A DNA stretch of 45,629 nt, from assembly GCA_024276745.1 (NCBI GenBank), contig JAJRWN010000078.1:1-45629 (forward strand), written 5' to 3'. The position numbers and the translations under genes were made by a program. This DNA is from Bacteroidota bacterium (lineage in GTDB: Bacteria; Bacteroidota; Bacteroidia; Chitinophagales; S012-47). Every line of letters starts with the position of its first letter. Position 1 is the first letter of the stretch. Of this stretch, positions 37,510 to 45,629 are shown in pieces. The notes under the pieces were generated by a model that saw only the letters and a program-made list of their open reading frames with translations, made no database searches and was not told the DNA's origin.

Positions 37510-38862
37510 ATGATGCACTATAAAAAAGCACTAATAAGTGTATTGCTAATTGTAATAGTTGGCAGTTTTCAAAATATTCAAGCCCAAACAAGTGGACCTG
37601 ATTTTTCATTAACAGAAGCCATTCAGTATGGATTGGAGCACAATGTTCAACTTAAAAACGCAAAGCTTGATATAAGTGAATCGAAAAAATCTGTTACTGA
37701 ACTGATGGCCAACGGACTTCCTCAAATAAATGCATCGGTAGGATATACTAATTATTTATCCTTACCTACATCATTAATACCGGCTGAGTTTTTGGGTGGT
37801 CAACCCGGTGAATTTGTGGAATTGAGTTTTGGTGTAAAGCATAATCTAACCGCATCGGTCAATGCATCACAAATGATTTTTGACGGTTCATATCTAATCG
37901 GTTTAAAAGCTTCGAGAATGTTTGTGGAAATGACGCGCAAGCAAAGCCGTCAGAGTGAGCGTGATATCAGTATGAATATTAGCAAAGCCTATTATCTGGC
38001 GCTTATAAGCCATAAAGCCTACTTACTCACGATTGATAATCAGAAGAATATTTCAAAAATGCTCAATGAAACTCAAGCCATGTATGACAACGGACTGATT
38101 GAGTCTATTGAAGTAGATCGTTTAAAATTATCAAAAGCAAATATTGATGCACAAATAAAGAGTTTGAAAAGAAAAGATGCCTTTGCCAAGCAATTGCTCA
38201 AATTTCAAATGGGTATGAATTTGCAGGATTCTATCAATCTAAGCGATAGTTTAACGGGTTTATTTGATCCTGATTCCGATTTATTAAATAAGTCTTTTAA
38301 TCAAACAGACAGGATTGAGTTTACTTTGCTTGATATGCAGGAACAGCTTACCGAATTGAATGTAAAACGTTACCGGGCCATGTATTTGCCTACATTAAGC
38401 GTGAATGCTGCATATCAGCAAAATGCTCAGCGAGATCAATTTGATTTTTATAAAAGTGATCAGCCTTGGTTTCAAACAGCCCTGGTGGGTGTGAACTTAA
38501 ACATACCCATTTTCGATAGTTTTAGAAAGCGTTCAACGGTACAGAAAGAACAAATAAATTTGATGAAATTGCACAACAGTAAATCACAATTAGCTCAAAG
38601 TTTATCAATAGAAGTCGGCAAGGCCAGAATTGATTATCTCAATGCCATGGAGCAATTTACCACTCAACAAGGAAATTTAGACCTTGCCCGTCATATCCTG
38701 GATGTTGCCACTACAAAATATCGGGAAGGTGTAGGATCAAGTCTGGAGGTAAACAATGCTCAAAGCACATTATTGCAAACACAAAACCAGTATATAAATG
38801 CGATTTATAATTTATTAATCGCAAAAACAGATCTTGAAAAAGCATTAGGACTTAAATTTTAA
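37510..38862 (+). CDS. TolC family outer membrane efflux protein
   Basis: Signal peptide, FSLTEAIQYGLEHNVQLKNAKLDI, VGVNLNIPIFDS, REGVGSSLEVNNAQSTLLQTQNQYINAIYNLLIAKTDLEKALG. Confidence 0.95.
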   Translation: MMHYKKALISVLLIVIVGSFQNIQAQTSGPDFSLTEAIQYGLEHNVQLKNAKLDISESKKSVTELMANGLPQINASVGYTNYLSLPTSLIPAEFLGGQPGEFVELSFGVKHNLTASVNASQMIFDGSYLIGLKASRMFVEMTRKQSRQSERDISMNISKAYYLALISHKAYLLTIDNQKNISKMLNETQAMYDNGLIESIEVDRLKLSKANIDAQIKSLKRKDAFAKQLLKFQMGMNLQDSINLSDSLTGLFDPDSDLLNKSFNQTDRIEFTLLDMQEQLTELNVKRYRAMYLPTLSVNAAYQQNAQRDQFDFYKSDQPWFQTALVGVNLNIPIFDSFRKRSTVQKEQINLMKLHNSKSQLAQSLSIEVGKARIDYLNAMEQFTTQQGNLDLARHILDVATTKYREGVGSSLEVNNAQSTLLQTQNQYINAIYNLLIAKTDLEKALGLKF

Positions 38863-38875
38863 ATAAAAAAAAATA

Positions 38876-40030
38876 ATGAAACAAATATTGCTTATTGTAT
38901 TGGCAATAATGACCATTGCCGGTATTTTTTCTTGTTCAAAAACGGATAGCAAGGATAAGCCACAAACACTGTCTGAGGTTAATGAATTGTTAAATACAAA
39001 AAAGAGTGAGGCAAGCCGATTGGAAAAAGAAATCAAGGAGTTGGAAAAACTACAGGATGATCTTGATACATCTGCTTCCATAAAAAAATTGGTTACCATT
39101 GATACTTTATTACCTCATCGTTTTGTGCATCAATTCAGTGTACAAGGAGTAGCGGCATCGCGCACCAACATACTGATAGCCAGCCAGGCAACGGGAGCTA
39201 TAGAGCATATTTATGTACAGGAAGGAGATTTGGTAAGTAAAGGTCAAAAATTGCTTGAATTAAATGCTTCCATCGTAGATCAAAATATCGCGGAAGTAAA
39301 AACCAATATTACTTTGGCTAAAACGGCTTATGAGAAACAAAGCAGATTGTGGAAGCAGGGAATCGGTTCCGAGATGCAATATCTGCAAGCCAAAAACAAT
39401 TATGAATCAATGCAAAACCGTTTGACAACCTTGCAGGCTCAGCGAGCTTTATATAGTGTAAATGCACCTGTTTCGGGCACAGTTGATGAAATCATGCCCA
39501 ATGAAGGAGAAATGGCCTTGGCCGGAAAAGCTCTGATGCGGGTAGTAAACCTTAATCAAATGGAAATTGAAGCAGAAGTACCTGAATCTTATATTGGAAA
39601 AATTCATAGAAATGATACTTGTGCAGTAAGTTTTGCTTCATTACCCGATTTTAAAAAAACGGGTAAGGTTGTGGCTGTCGGTCAGGTAATTAATGCGAAT
39701 AACAGAACCTTTAAGATTACGGTATTGATCAATAATAAGGATCATCAGGTAAAACCGAATTTATTGGCTTCGGTTCACATATATGATTATATCAAGGAAA
39801 ATGCTTTACTGGCTCCTACAAAACTAATATTGCGCGACCGGCAAGATTTTCCTTATCTGTTTAGTATCCGTCATCATGAAAATAGTCTTCAGGCTGTAAA
39901 GAAAATTGTTCAGCTGGGTTTGGATTATAATGGTGAAGTTGAAATTTTAAATGGTCTCCGGGAAGGCGATGTTTTTATTCGCGATGGATATCAGGAAATT
40001 TCTGACGGAGCAGATATTGATATTCAGTAA
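38876..40030 (+). CDS. RND efflux periplasmic adaptor (MFP/HlyD-like) lipoprotein
   Basis: Lipobox GIFSC; IASQATGAIEHIYVQEGDLVSKGQKLLEL, YSVNAPVSGTVDEIMPNEGEMALAGKALMRVVNL. Confidence 0.94.
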   Translation: MKQILLIVLAIMTIAGIFSCSKTDSKDKPQTLSEVNELLNTKKSEASRLEKEIKELEKLQDDLDTSASIKKLVTIDTLLPHRFVHQFSVQGVAASRTNILIASQATGAIEHIYVQEGDLVSKGQKLLELNASIVDQNIAEVKTNITLAKTAYEKQSRLWKQGIGSEMQYLQAKNNYESMQNRLTTLQAQRALYSVNAPVSGTVDEIMPNEGEMALAGKALMRVVNLNQMEIEAEVPESYIGKIHRNDTCAVSFASLPDFKKTGKVVAVGQVINANNRTFKITVLINNKDHQVKPNLLASVHIYDYIKENALLAPTKLILRDRQDFPYLFSIRHHENSLQAVKKIVQLGLDYNGEVEILNGLREGDVFIRDGYQEISDGADIDIQ

Positions 40031-40050
40031 ATCTTTATAAAAATACAGGA

Positions 40051-43000
40051 ATGCCTGATAAAATAAATCCAAAAAAACTCGATAGGGATTTTACCATTTC
40101 CACCTTATCCATCAACAACAGAACAACTGTTTTTCTGTTGACATTCATGTTAATACTTTTTGGATTTACGTCCTATTTTTCATTACCCAAAGAACAATTT
40201 CCGGAAATTGTATTTCCTCAAATTCTTATTGGAACAAGTTATCCGGGCAATTCACCGGCCGATATGGAAAATCTTGTTTCGCAGCCTATAGAAAACGAGC
40301 TTAATTCAATTTCAGGCATTAAAAAGATTACTTCCAACAATATGCAGGATTTTTCAATGGTCGTTGCCGAATTTAATCCTGATATTCTTATTGCCGATGC
40401 AATGGATAAGGTAAAAGATGCCGTTGATAAATCGAAAAAAGATTTACCAAACGATTTGCCTTCAGATCCTGATGTTTCAGAAATTAATTTATCCGATTTG
40501 CCGATAATGTTTATCAATATATCGGGCGACTATAGCTCGGAAGAATTGCGAAACTATGCCGAGTATCTTCAAGATGAAATTGAAAAACTACCTGAAATAT
40601 CCAAAGTTGAAATTAGAGGATTGCCTGAAAAAGAAGTTGAGATTAGTGTTGATTTATTTAAAATGGAATCACTCGAAATCAATTTCTCTGATATCGAGAA
40701 TAAAATAAGAAGCGAAAATCTGACTGCCTCGGGAGGTAATTTGCTGACCGATGAATATCGAAGATCTATTCGTGTTATCGGTGAATTTCATTCTATAAAA
40801 GATATAGGAAATGTAGTAGTAAAAAGCGAAAAACAAAATGTTATTTTTCTTAAGGATATTGCCAAAATTAAATTTAAGGATGAAGAGCGGAAAAGTTATT
40901 CCCGGCTTGACGGGCAACCGGTTGCCACACTTGATGTAATTAAAAGAAATGGTGAAAATCTTTTGGATGCTTCCGATAAAATAAAAGTTTTAATTGCCAA
41001 AGCACAAGAAGATTATTTACCTGCTGATATAAAAATAACAACGACCAATGATCAAAGCCGTTTTACCCGGAAAATGGTTAGCAATATGGAAAATAGTATC
41101 ATTTCGGGCGTTATTCTCGTGGTATTGGTATTATTGTTTTTCCTCGGTATCCGGAATGCTTTGTTTGTAGGTATTGCCATTCCCCTTTCCATGCTCATTG
41201 GTTTTGTGATTCTTGCCGCTATTGGTTCTACCATCAACATGATTGTGCTATTCTCACTCATATTGGCACTTGGAATGTTGGTAGATAATGGCATTGTAGT
41301 AGTGGAAAATATCTACCGCTTTGTCCAGGAAGGACTTCACCAAAAGGAAGCGGCAATACGCGGTGTCGGAGAAGTTGCATGGCCTATTATTGCTTCAACG
41401 GCTACCACGATTGCAGCCTTTCTACCTTTGATTTTCTGGAATTCGATTATGGGAGAGTTTATGAAATTTCTTCCAATCACTTTGATTATTGTTCTAAGCT
41501 CATCCTTGTTTGTTGCTTTGGTTATTAATCCGGTTATTGCTTCCCGTTTTGTGAAAATAGAAGAAATCAGAACTAAGCTGAAAACTAAAAGACTTTTTAG
41601 ATCAATCGGAATCATTGCCATCATCGCACTACTCGGTCATTTTGGAAACATGATTTGGCTTCGAAATCTTGGCATCATCATTATCTTATTATTATTGATA
41701 GACGCATACCTGATTAGACGCACTGCCCGCTGGTTTCAAGATAAATTTTTACCCTGGTTGGAGCATAGTTATCATCGTACCATTGCCTTTGCATTAGCCA
41801 AAAGAAGGCCATATTTATTTCTGAGTGGAATTGTTGCACTACTTATACTTTCTGTAGTTATCACTGTTGTCCGTGCACCTAAAGTTGATTTATTTCCAAG
41901 CAACGATCCTAGATATATTAATATCTATATCGAATTACCTATTGGCACCGATATCAACAAAACCGATCATTATGTAAAAGGAATTGAAGCCATCGTGGAT
42001 ACAGTACTTAAGCCGAATCAATTTTTGGTAGAATCCATGACCGCCCAGGTAGGTGAAGGAACCAACGATCCATCGAGAGGTCCAAGTGGAGGAAGTACCC
42101 CCAACCGGGCCAGGATAACCGTTACTTTTCTTGATTATGAATTTCGGCAGGGGGTAAGCACCAAGCAGGTAATGGAAGATATTCGAGATGCATTGAGCGA
42201 TATTCCCGGATCTGTAATAACCGTTGAAAAAAATTCCAATGGTCCTGATTTCGGAAAACCCGTAAATATTGAAATTTCCGGTGACAATCTGGATACTTTG
42301 GTCAATCAAGCCTATCATATCAAGCAGATTATCAATCAATCGGGTATTCTTGGAATTGAAGAGTTGTTAACAGATGTAGAACAAAATAAACCTGAATTAC
42401 TTATTCGTGTTAACCGTAAAGCTGCCGGCCGTTTTGGTGTATCCACATCAAGAGTTGCCAACGAAATCAGAACGGCTTTATTCGGAAAAGAGATTTCAAA
42501 ATATAAAATAGGTGAGGATAAATATCCGATTATGTTGAGGCTGGCTGATAAATATCGATACAATAGAGGTAGTTTATTCGATCAGAAAATCACATTCCGC
42601 GATCAGGCATCCGGAAGAATCAGTCAGGTACCCATTTCTACCGTTGCTACTGACAGCAGTACATTTACGTATAATTCAATTAAAAGAAAAGGATTGAAAC
42701 GGGTTGTGACCGTATATTCCAACGTAAAGGAAGGATATAATGCTACCGAGATTATCGATCAACTGAAAGTACTTTTTGCCGATTATAAACTTCCTCTTGG
42801 TTATGAGTTGAAGTTTACCGGACAGCAAGAAGAACAAAATGCATCAACTGCCTTTCTTGGTAAAGCATTGATGATAGCTGTGTTTCTGATTTTCCTGATT
42901 ATTGTTACACAATTTAATTCCATGGCTGCTCCGTTTATGATTATGCTTACCGTGCTATTCAGCTTGATTGGAGTGCTGTTTGGTTTAGCTATATTTAAAA

Positions 43001-43473
43001 TGGATTTTATCATTATTATGACCGGTATCGGTATCATTTCTTTGGCGGGGGTAGTGGTAAATAATGCTATTGTATTGATTGATTATATCAATCTGCTAAG
43101 AGAACGAAAGCGTCATGAATTGGGCGTGAATGTATTGAATGATGAAGATGTAAAAAAAGCCATTATCCAGGGAGGTTCCACAAGACTCCGGCCGGTATTG
43201 CTTACGGCCATTACAACCGTATTGGGTTTAATACCATTGGCGGTAGGTTTGAATTTTGATTATGCTTCTTTAATTAATGAACTGAATCCTCATATTTACT
43301 GGGGAGGCGATAGTGCCGGTTTTTGGGCACCTATGGCATGGACGGTAATCTTTGGTTTATCCTTTGCTACTTTCCTTACACTTGTTATTGTTCCGGTAAT
43401 GTATCTGATTATTGAACGTATCAAAAGGAAAATCTACCATATCAATACTAAGAAGAAAAACATGAGCGTTTAA
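40051..43473 (+). CDS. RND family efflux transporter permease (AcrB-like)
   Basis: LPKEQFPEIVFPQILIGTSYPGNSPADMENLVSQPIE, LILALGMLVDNGIVVVENIYR, GIISLAGVVVNNAIVLIDYINLLRER, GGSTRLRPVLLTAITTVLGLIPL. Confidence 0.97.
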   Translation: MPDKINPKKLDRDFTISTLSINNRTTVFLLTFMLILFGFTSYFSLPKEQFPEIVFPQILIGTSYPGNSPADMENLVSQPIENELNSISGIKKITSNNMQDFSMVVAEFNPDILIADAMDKVKDAVDKSKKDLPNDLPSDPDVSEINLSDLPIMFINISGDYSSEELRNYAEYLQDEIEKLPEISKVEIRGLPEKEVEISVDLFKMESLEINFSDIENKIRSENLTASGGNLLTDEYRRSIRVIGEFHSIKDIGNVVVKSEKQNVIFLKDIAKIKFKDEERKSYSRLDGQPVATLDVIKRNGENLLDASDKIKVLIAKAQEDYLPADIKITTTNDQSRFTRKMVSNMENSIISGVILVVLVLLFFLGIRNALFVGIAIPLSMLIGFVILAAIGSTINMIVLFSLILALGMLVDNGIVVVENIYRFVQEGLHQKEAAIRGVGEVAWPIIASTATTIAAFLPLIFWNSIMGEFMKFLPITLIIVLSSSLFVALVINPVIASRFVKIEEIRTKLKTKRLFRSIGIIAIIALLGHFGNMIWLRNLGIIIILLLLIDAYLIRRTARWFQDKFLPWLEHSYHRTIAFALAKRRPYLFLSGIVALLILSVVITVVRAPKVDLFPSNDPRYINIYIELPIGTDINKTDHYVKGIEAIVDTVLKPNQFLVESMTAQVGEGTNDPSRGPSGGSTPNRARITVTFLDYEFRQGVSTKQVMEDIRDALSDIPGSVITVEKNSNGPDFGKPVNIEISGDNLDTLVNQAYHIKQIINQSGILGIEELLTDVEQNKPELLIRVNRKAAGRFGVSTSRVANEIRTALFGKEISKYKIGEDKYPIMLRLADKYRYNRGSLFDQKITFRDQASGRISQVPISTVATDSSTFTYNSIKRKGLKRVVTVYSNVKEGYNATEIIDQLKVLFADYKLPLGYELKFTGQQEEQNASTAFLGKALMIAVFLIFLIIVTQFNSMAAPFMIMLTVLFSLIGVLFGLAIFKMDFIIIMTGIGIISLAGVVVNNAIVLIDYINLLRERKRHELGVNVLNDEDVKKAIIQGGSTRLRPVLLTAITTVLGLIPLAVGLNFDYASLINELNPHIYWGGDSAGFWAPMAWTVIFGLSFATFLTLVIVPVMYLIIERIKRKIYHINTKKKNMSV

Positions 43474-43530
43474 TTAAGACAGTCAGTCAAAATTGTACTG
43501 TAGAACAGTCAATTTCTTTTCATAAGTGAT

Positions 43531-43555
43531 AAACATCCGCTCATTGCGGATGTTT
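43531..43555. terminator. Hairpin terminator between convergent RND and thiL genes, probably bidirectional
   Basis: Perfect 10-bp stem AAACATCCGC-tcatt-GCGGATGTTT. Confidence 0.85.
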
Positions 43556-43559
43556 TCAT

Positions 43560-44618
43560 TTAGCTTGGATTTAAATGATTCCAACCCTGAGCAATAAGTT
43601 GATGCACTTGTCCTGAATTTGAAATGAGATTATATCCTTCTTTCTGAGCAGTAATTTCGCCAATTACACTGAATAAAGGATTTTTGATTATTTTTTCTGT
43701 GTCCTGTGCACTCAGCGTAAAAAGAATTTCGTAATCTTCTCCACCGCTTAATGCAGCCGTAAGGGGTGGAATTTGAAATTTTACCGCCCGTTCAAAAGTT
43801 TCCTTAGCAATGGGAATACCTGATTCCTGCAAACGGCAACCCATACCGGATGCAGTACATATTTGCAAAATATCAGAGGATAAACCGTCTGACACATCAA
43901 TCATGGAATGGGGTTTGATTTTTAACTCTCCCAAAATATCAATAATTTCTTTGCGTGCTTCCGGTTTTAATTGCCTTCTTAAAATATAAGTTTCTTGTTC
44001 TAAATCGGGTTGCACTTCGGGATTTTCTAAAAATATTTGTTTTTCCCTCTCCAATAATTGTAAGCCTAAATAGGCCGCACCCAGATCACCGCTTACTATA
44101 ATTTGATCTCCTGCTTTTGCTCCGTTTCGATATACAATTTGCTTTTGCGAAGCTTCTCCGATTGCCGTTACGCTAATGAGTAAACCTTTTTCGCTGGCCG
44201 ATGTATCTCCACCTATTAAATCTACTTCATAATAATCGCAGGCATGCCAAATACCATCATAGAGTTCATCCAGTGCTTCAGCAGAAAAACGGTTTGATAC
44301 CGCTATAGAAACTGTAATTTGAGATGGCCTTGCATTCATGGCATAAAGGTCTGATATACTAGCAACAACTGCTTTATAACCTAAATGCTTCAAGGGATGA
44401 TAGGATAAATCAAAATGGATACCTTCTATCAGCAAATCGGTGCTGATGAGCATGGCTTTACCTTTTCCGGTGGCAATCACCGCACAATCATCACCTACTC
44501 CTTTCAGGCTGCTGGCATGGCGCAATTCAAAATTCTTAGTCAATCGATCGATGATTCCAAACTCACCCAATTCACTAATTTCAGTTCTATTGGTTTTCTT
44601 ATCATTTTGTGCTTCCAT
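43560..44618 (-). CDS. thiL: Thiamine-monophosphate kinase
   Basis: GVGDDCAVIATGKGKAMLISTDLLIEGIHFDL, GYKAVVASISDLYAMNARP, VDLIGGDTSAS, SMIDVSDGLSSDIL, ALSGGEDYEILFTL. Start at MEAQND, not the track start 44666. Confidence 0.95.
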   Translation of the reverse strand: MEAQNDKKTNRTEISELGEFGIIDRLTKNFELRHASSLKGVGDDCAVIATGKGKAMLISTDLLIEGIHFDLSYHPLKHLGYKAVVASISDLYAMNARPSQITVSIAVSNRFSAEALDELYDGIWHACDYYEVDLIGGDTSASEKGLLISVTAIGEASQKQIVYRNGAKAGDQIIVSGDLGAAYLGLQLLEREKQIFLENPEVQPDLEQETYILRRQLKPEARKEIIDILGELKIKPHSMIDVSDGLSSDILQICTASGMGCRLQESGIPIAKETFERAVKFQIPPLTAALSGGEDYEILFTLSAQDTEKIIKNPLFSVIGEITAQKEGYNLISNSGQVHQLIAQGWNHLNPS

Positions 44619-44654
44619 AATGAGTAAATTTCTATTCGATTTAAAGAATAACTT

Positions 44655-44671
44655 TACTTTTGACAAAAATA
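44655..44671. promoter_or_regulatory. Interlocked divergent -7 elements (TACTTTTG on +, TATTTTTG on -)
   Basis: + TACTTTTG 44655-44662; - TATTTTTG 44664-44671 (CAAAAATA on + strand). Confidence 0.55.
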
Positions 44672-44682
44672 AGCATTAGTGC

Positions 44683-45629
44683 ATGAAGCTGTTTTTATCT
44701 CTACTTGGTATTGTTTTAGTCGGTTCGTGTATTTCCATACGTAATCCCAGGGCTGATTTTACCGATGCCACTGTTCCTTCTGCTCCTGATTATGCATTGC
44801 AAAAAAACTGGGCTGCCTTGCCGGGTATGAGCGATTATTCCGATTTATTGCCCGATAGCAGTTTGAATTTTGCCGGGGATAGTGCTAAAGCTGATGTGTT
44901 TTTTATTCATCCAACCAGCTACTATAAAGGTAAAACCTGGAATGCCGATCTTAATGACCAAGTGCTTAATTTGCAAACCGACCAATATTCGATAAAATAT
45001 CAGGCAACAGTGTTCAATGGTAGTTGCCGGGTTTTTGCACCCCGCTACCGGCAAGCGGTTATAAAAGCATTCTATGTGGATGATGATAATTCAAAAAAAG
45101 CCTTTGCATTAGCTTATTCCGATATTAAAGCAGCATTTCAATATTATCTTGATCATTATAATCATGGCAGACCTATTGTGATTGCAGGGCATAGTCAGGG
45201 TGCCCTTATGGCCATGTGGCTGCTTCGCGATTATTTCCAAAATGAAGATATGCTCAATCAATTGGTAGCGGCATATCCGGTCGGCTGGCCTGTACCGCCC
45301 GATTCTATTCCTATGATACCTCCCTGCCGCGAAGCCGGTCAAACGGCTTGCTATGCTTCCTGGAATACCGTTGCATGGTCTTATAAATTGAGCAATTCAT
45401 CGTACGATTTTTATGCCGGTGCACTTTGTACCAATCCTTTGAGCTGGACGGTTGACGAAGCTTACTCTGCGGCTGATTTTAATTTAGGTGCTTTACCAAA
45501 ATCTTTTGATCATCTTGTTGCCGGTGCTTGCGATGCTCAAGCACATGGACCGATGCTTTGGATACACAATGATCAGTTGCCACTTATTATTAAACTTAAA
45601 GGAAAACGATTGCATATTCTTGATTATAA
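44683..45629 (+). CDS. DUF3089-type alpha/beta-hydrolase lipoprotein (partial, runs off the window)
   Basis: ATG at 44683; MKLFLSLLGIVLVGSC lipobox; DVFFIHPTSYYKGKTWNADL, VFAPRYRQA, RPIVIAGHSQGALMAMWLL. Frame stays open to 45629, so it is absent from the ORF track. Confidence 0.88.
   Translation, partial: MKLFLSLLGIVLVGSCISIRNPRADFTDATVPSAPDYALQKNWAALPGMSDYSDLLPDSSLNFAGDSAKADVFFIHPTSYYKGKTWNADLNDQVLNLQTDQYSIKYQATVFNGSCRVFAPRYRQAVIKAFYVDDDNSKKAFALAYSDIKAAFQYYLDHYNHGRPIVIAGHSQGALMAMWLLRDYFQNEDMLNQLVAAYPVGWPVPPDSIPMIPPCREAGQTACYASWNTVAWSYKLSNSSYDFYAGALCTNPLSWTVDEAYSAADFNLGALPKSFDHLVAGACDAQAHGPMLWIHNDQLPLIIKLKGKRLHILDY

Noticed and set aside
40239-43037. Multiple minus-strand ORFs within the RND permease gene
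   Set aside because: Shadow ORFs opposite a strongly conserved RND coding sequence.
36030-43473. ABC exporter and RND operon as a specialised secretion or antibiotic-biosynthesis system
   Set aside because: Organisation (ABC pair; TetR-TolC-MFP-RND) is ordinary for Bacteroidota, with no biosynthetic genes adjacent.
45109-45342. 77-aa minus ORF, and 44845-45054 (-)
   Set aside because: Antisense to the open DUF3089-type frame, which has a lipobox and GHSQG motif.

Overview
This window reads as a contiguous chromosomal segment of a Bacteroidota bacterium: about 38-40% GC by eye, recurrent TAnnTTTG promoter motifs, type IX secretion and gliding-type proteins, CoaX/LptC/GldE-like gene neighbours. 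I saw no rRNA, CRISPR array, IS element or prophage. Roughly 40 CDS are supportable, plus one tRNA-Phe(GAA) and several intrinsic-terminator hairpins. The content is mostly housekeeping and envelope functions: Nfu, RecX, CtaA/COX15, lytic transglycosylase, PpiD-like PPIase, GldE/CorC-like protein, LptC, CoaX, GGGPS, RsgA, Dtd, MazG-like, ComB, GcvT, LpxD-like, RnhB, ThiL, an ABC exporter and a TetR-TolC-MFP-RND efflux operon. The most interesting loci are: (1) a tiny exported protein made of six WKSEA repeats (15983-16297), probably of the DUF6150 / 7(1) septoil-knot type, with two codon-level repeat subtypes; (2) a 1655-aa T9SS cargo protein with an exact 249-nt Ig-like repeat array and a P/homoB-like domain apparently nested inside another Ig-like domain, followed by its own PorP/SprF; (3) a Cys-rich small ORF heading a response-regulator/PAS/histidine-kinase cluster; (4) an interlocked divergent promoter between thiL and a DUF3089-type gene that the ORF track missed because it runs off the window end. 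All family calls are from reading motifs; no database search was run.
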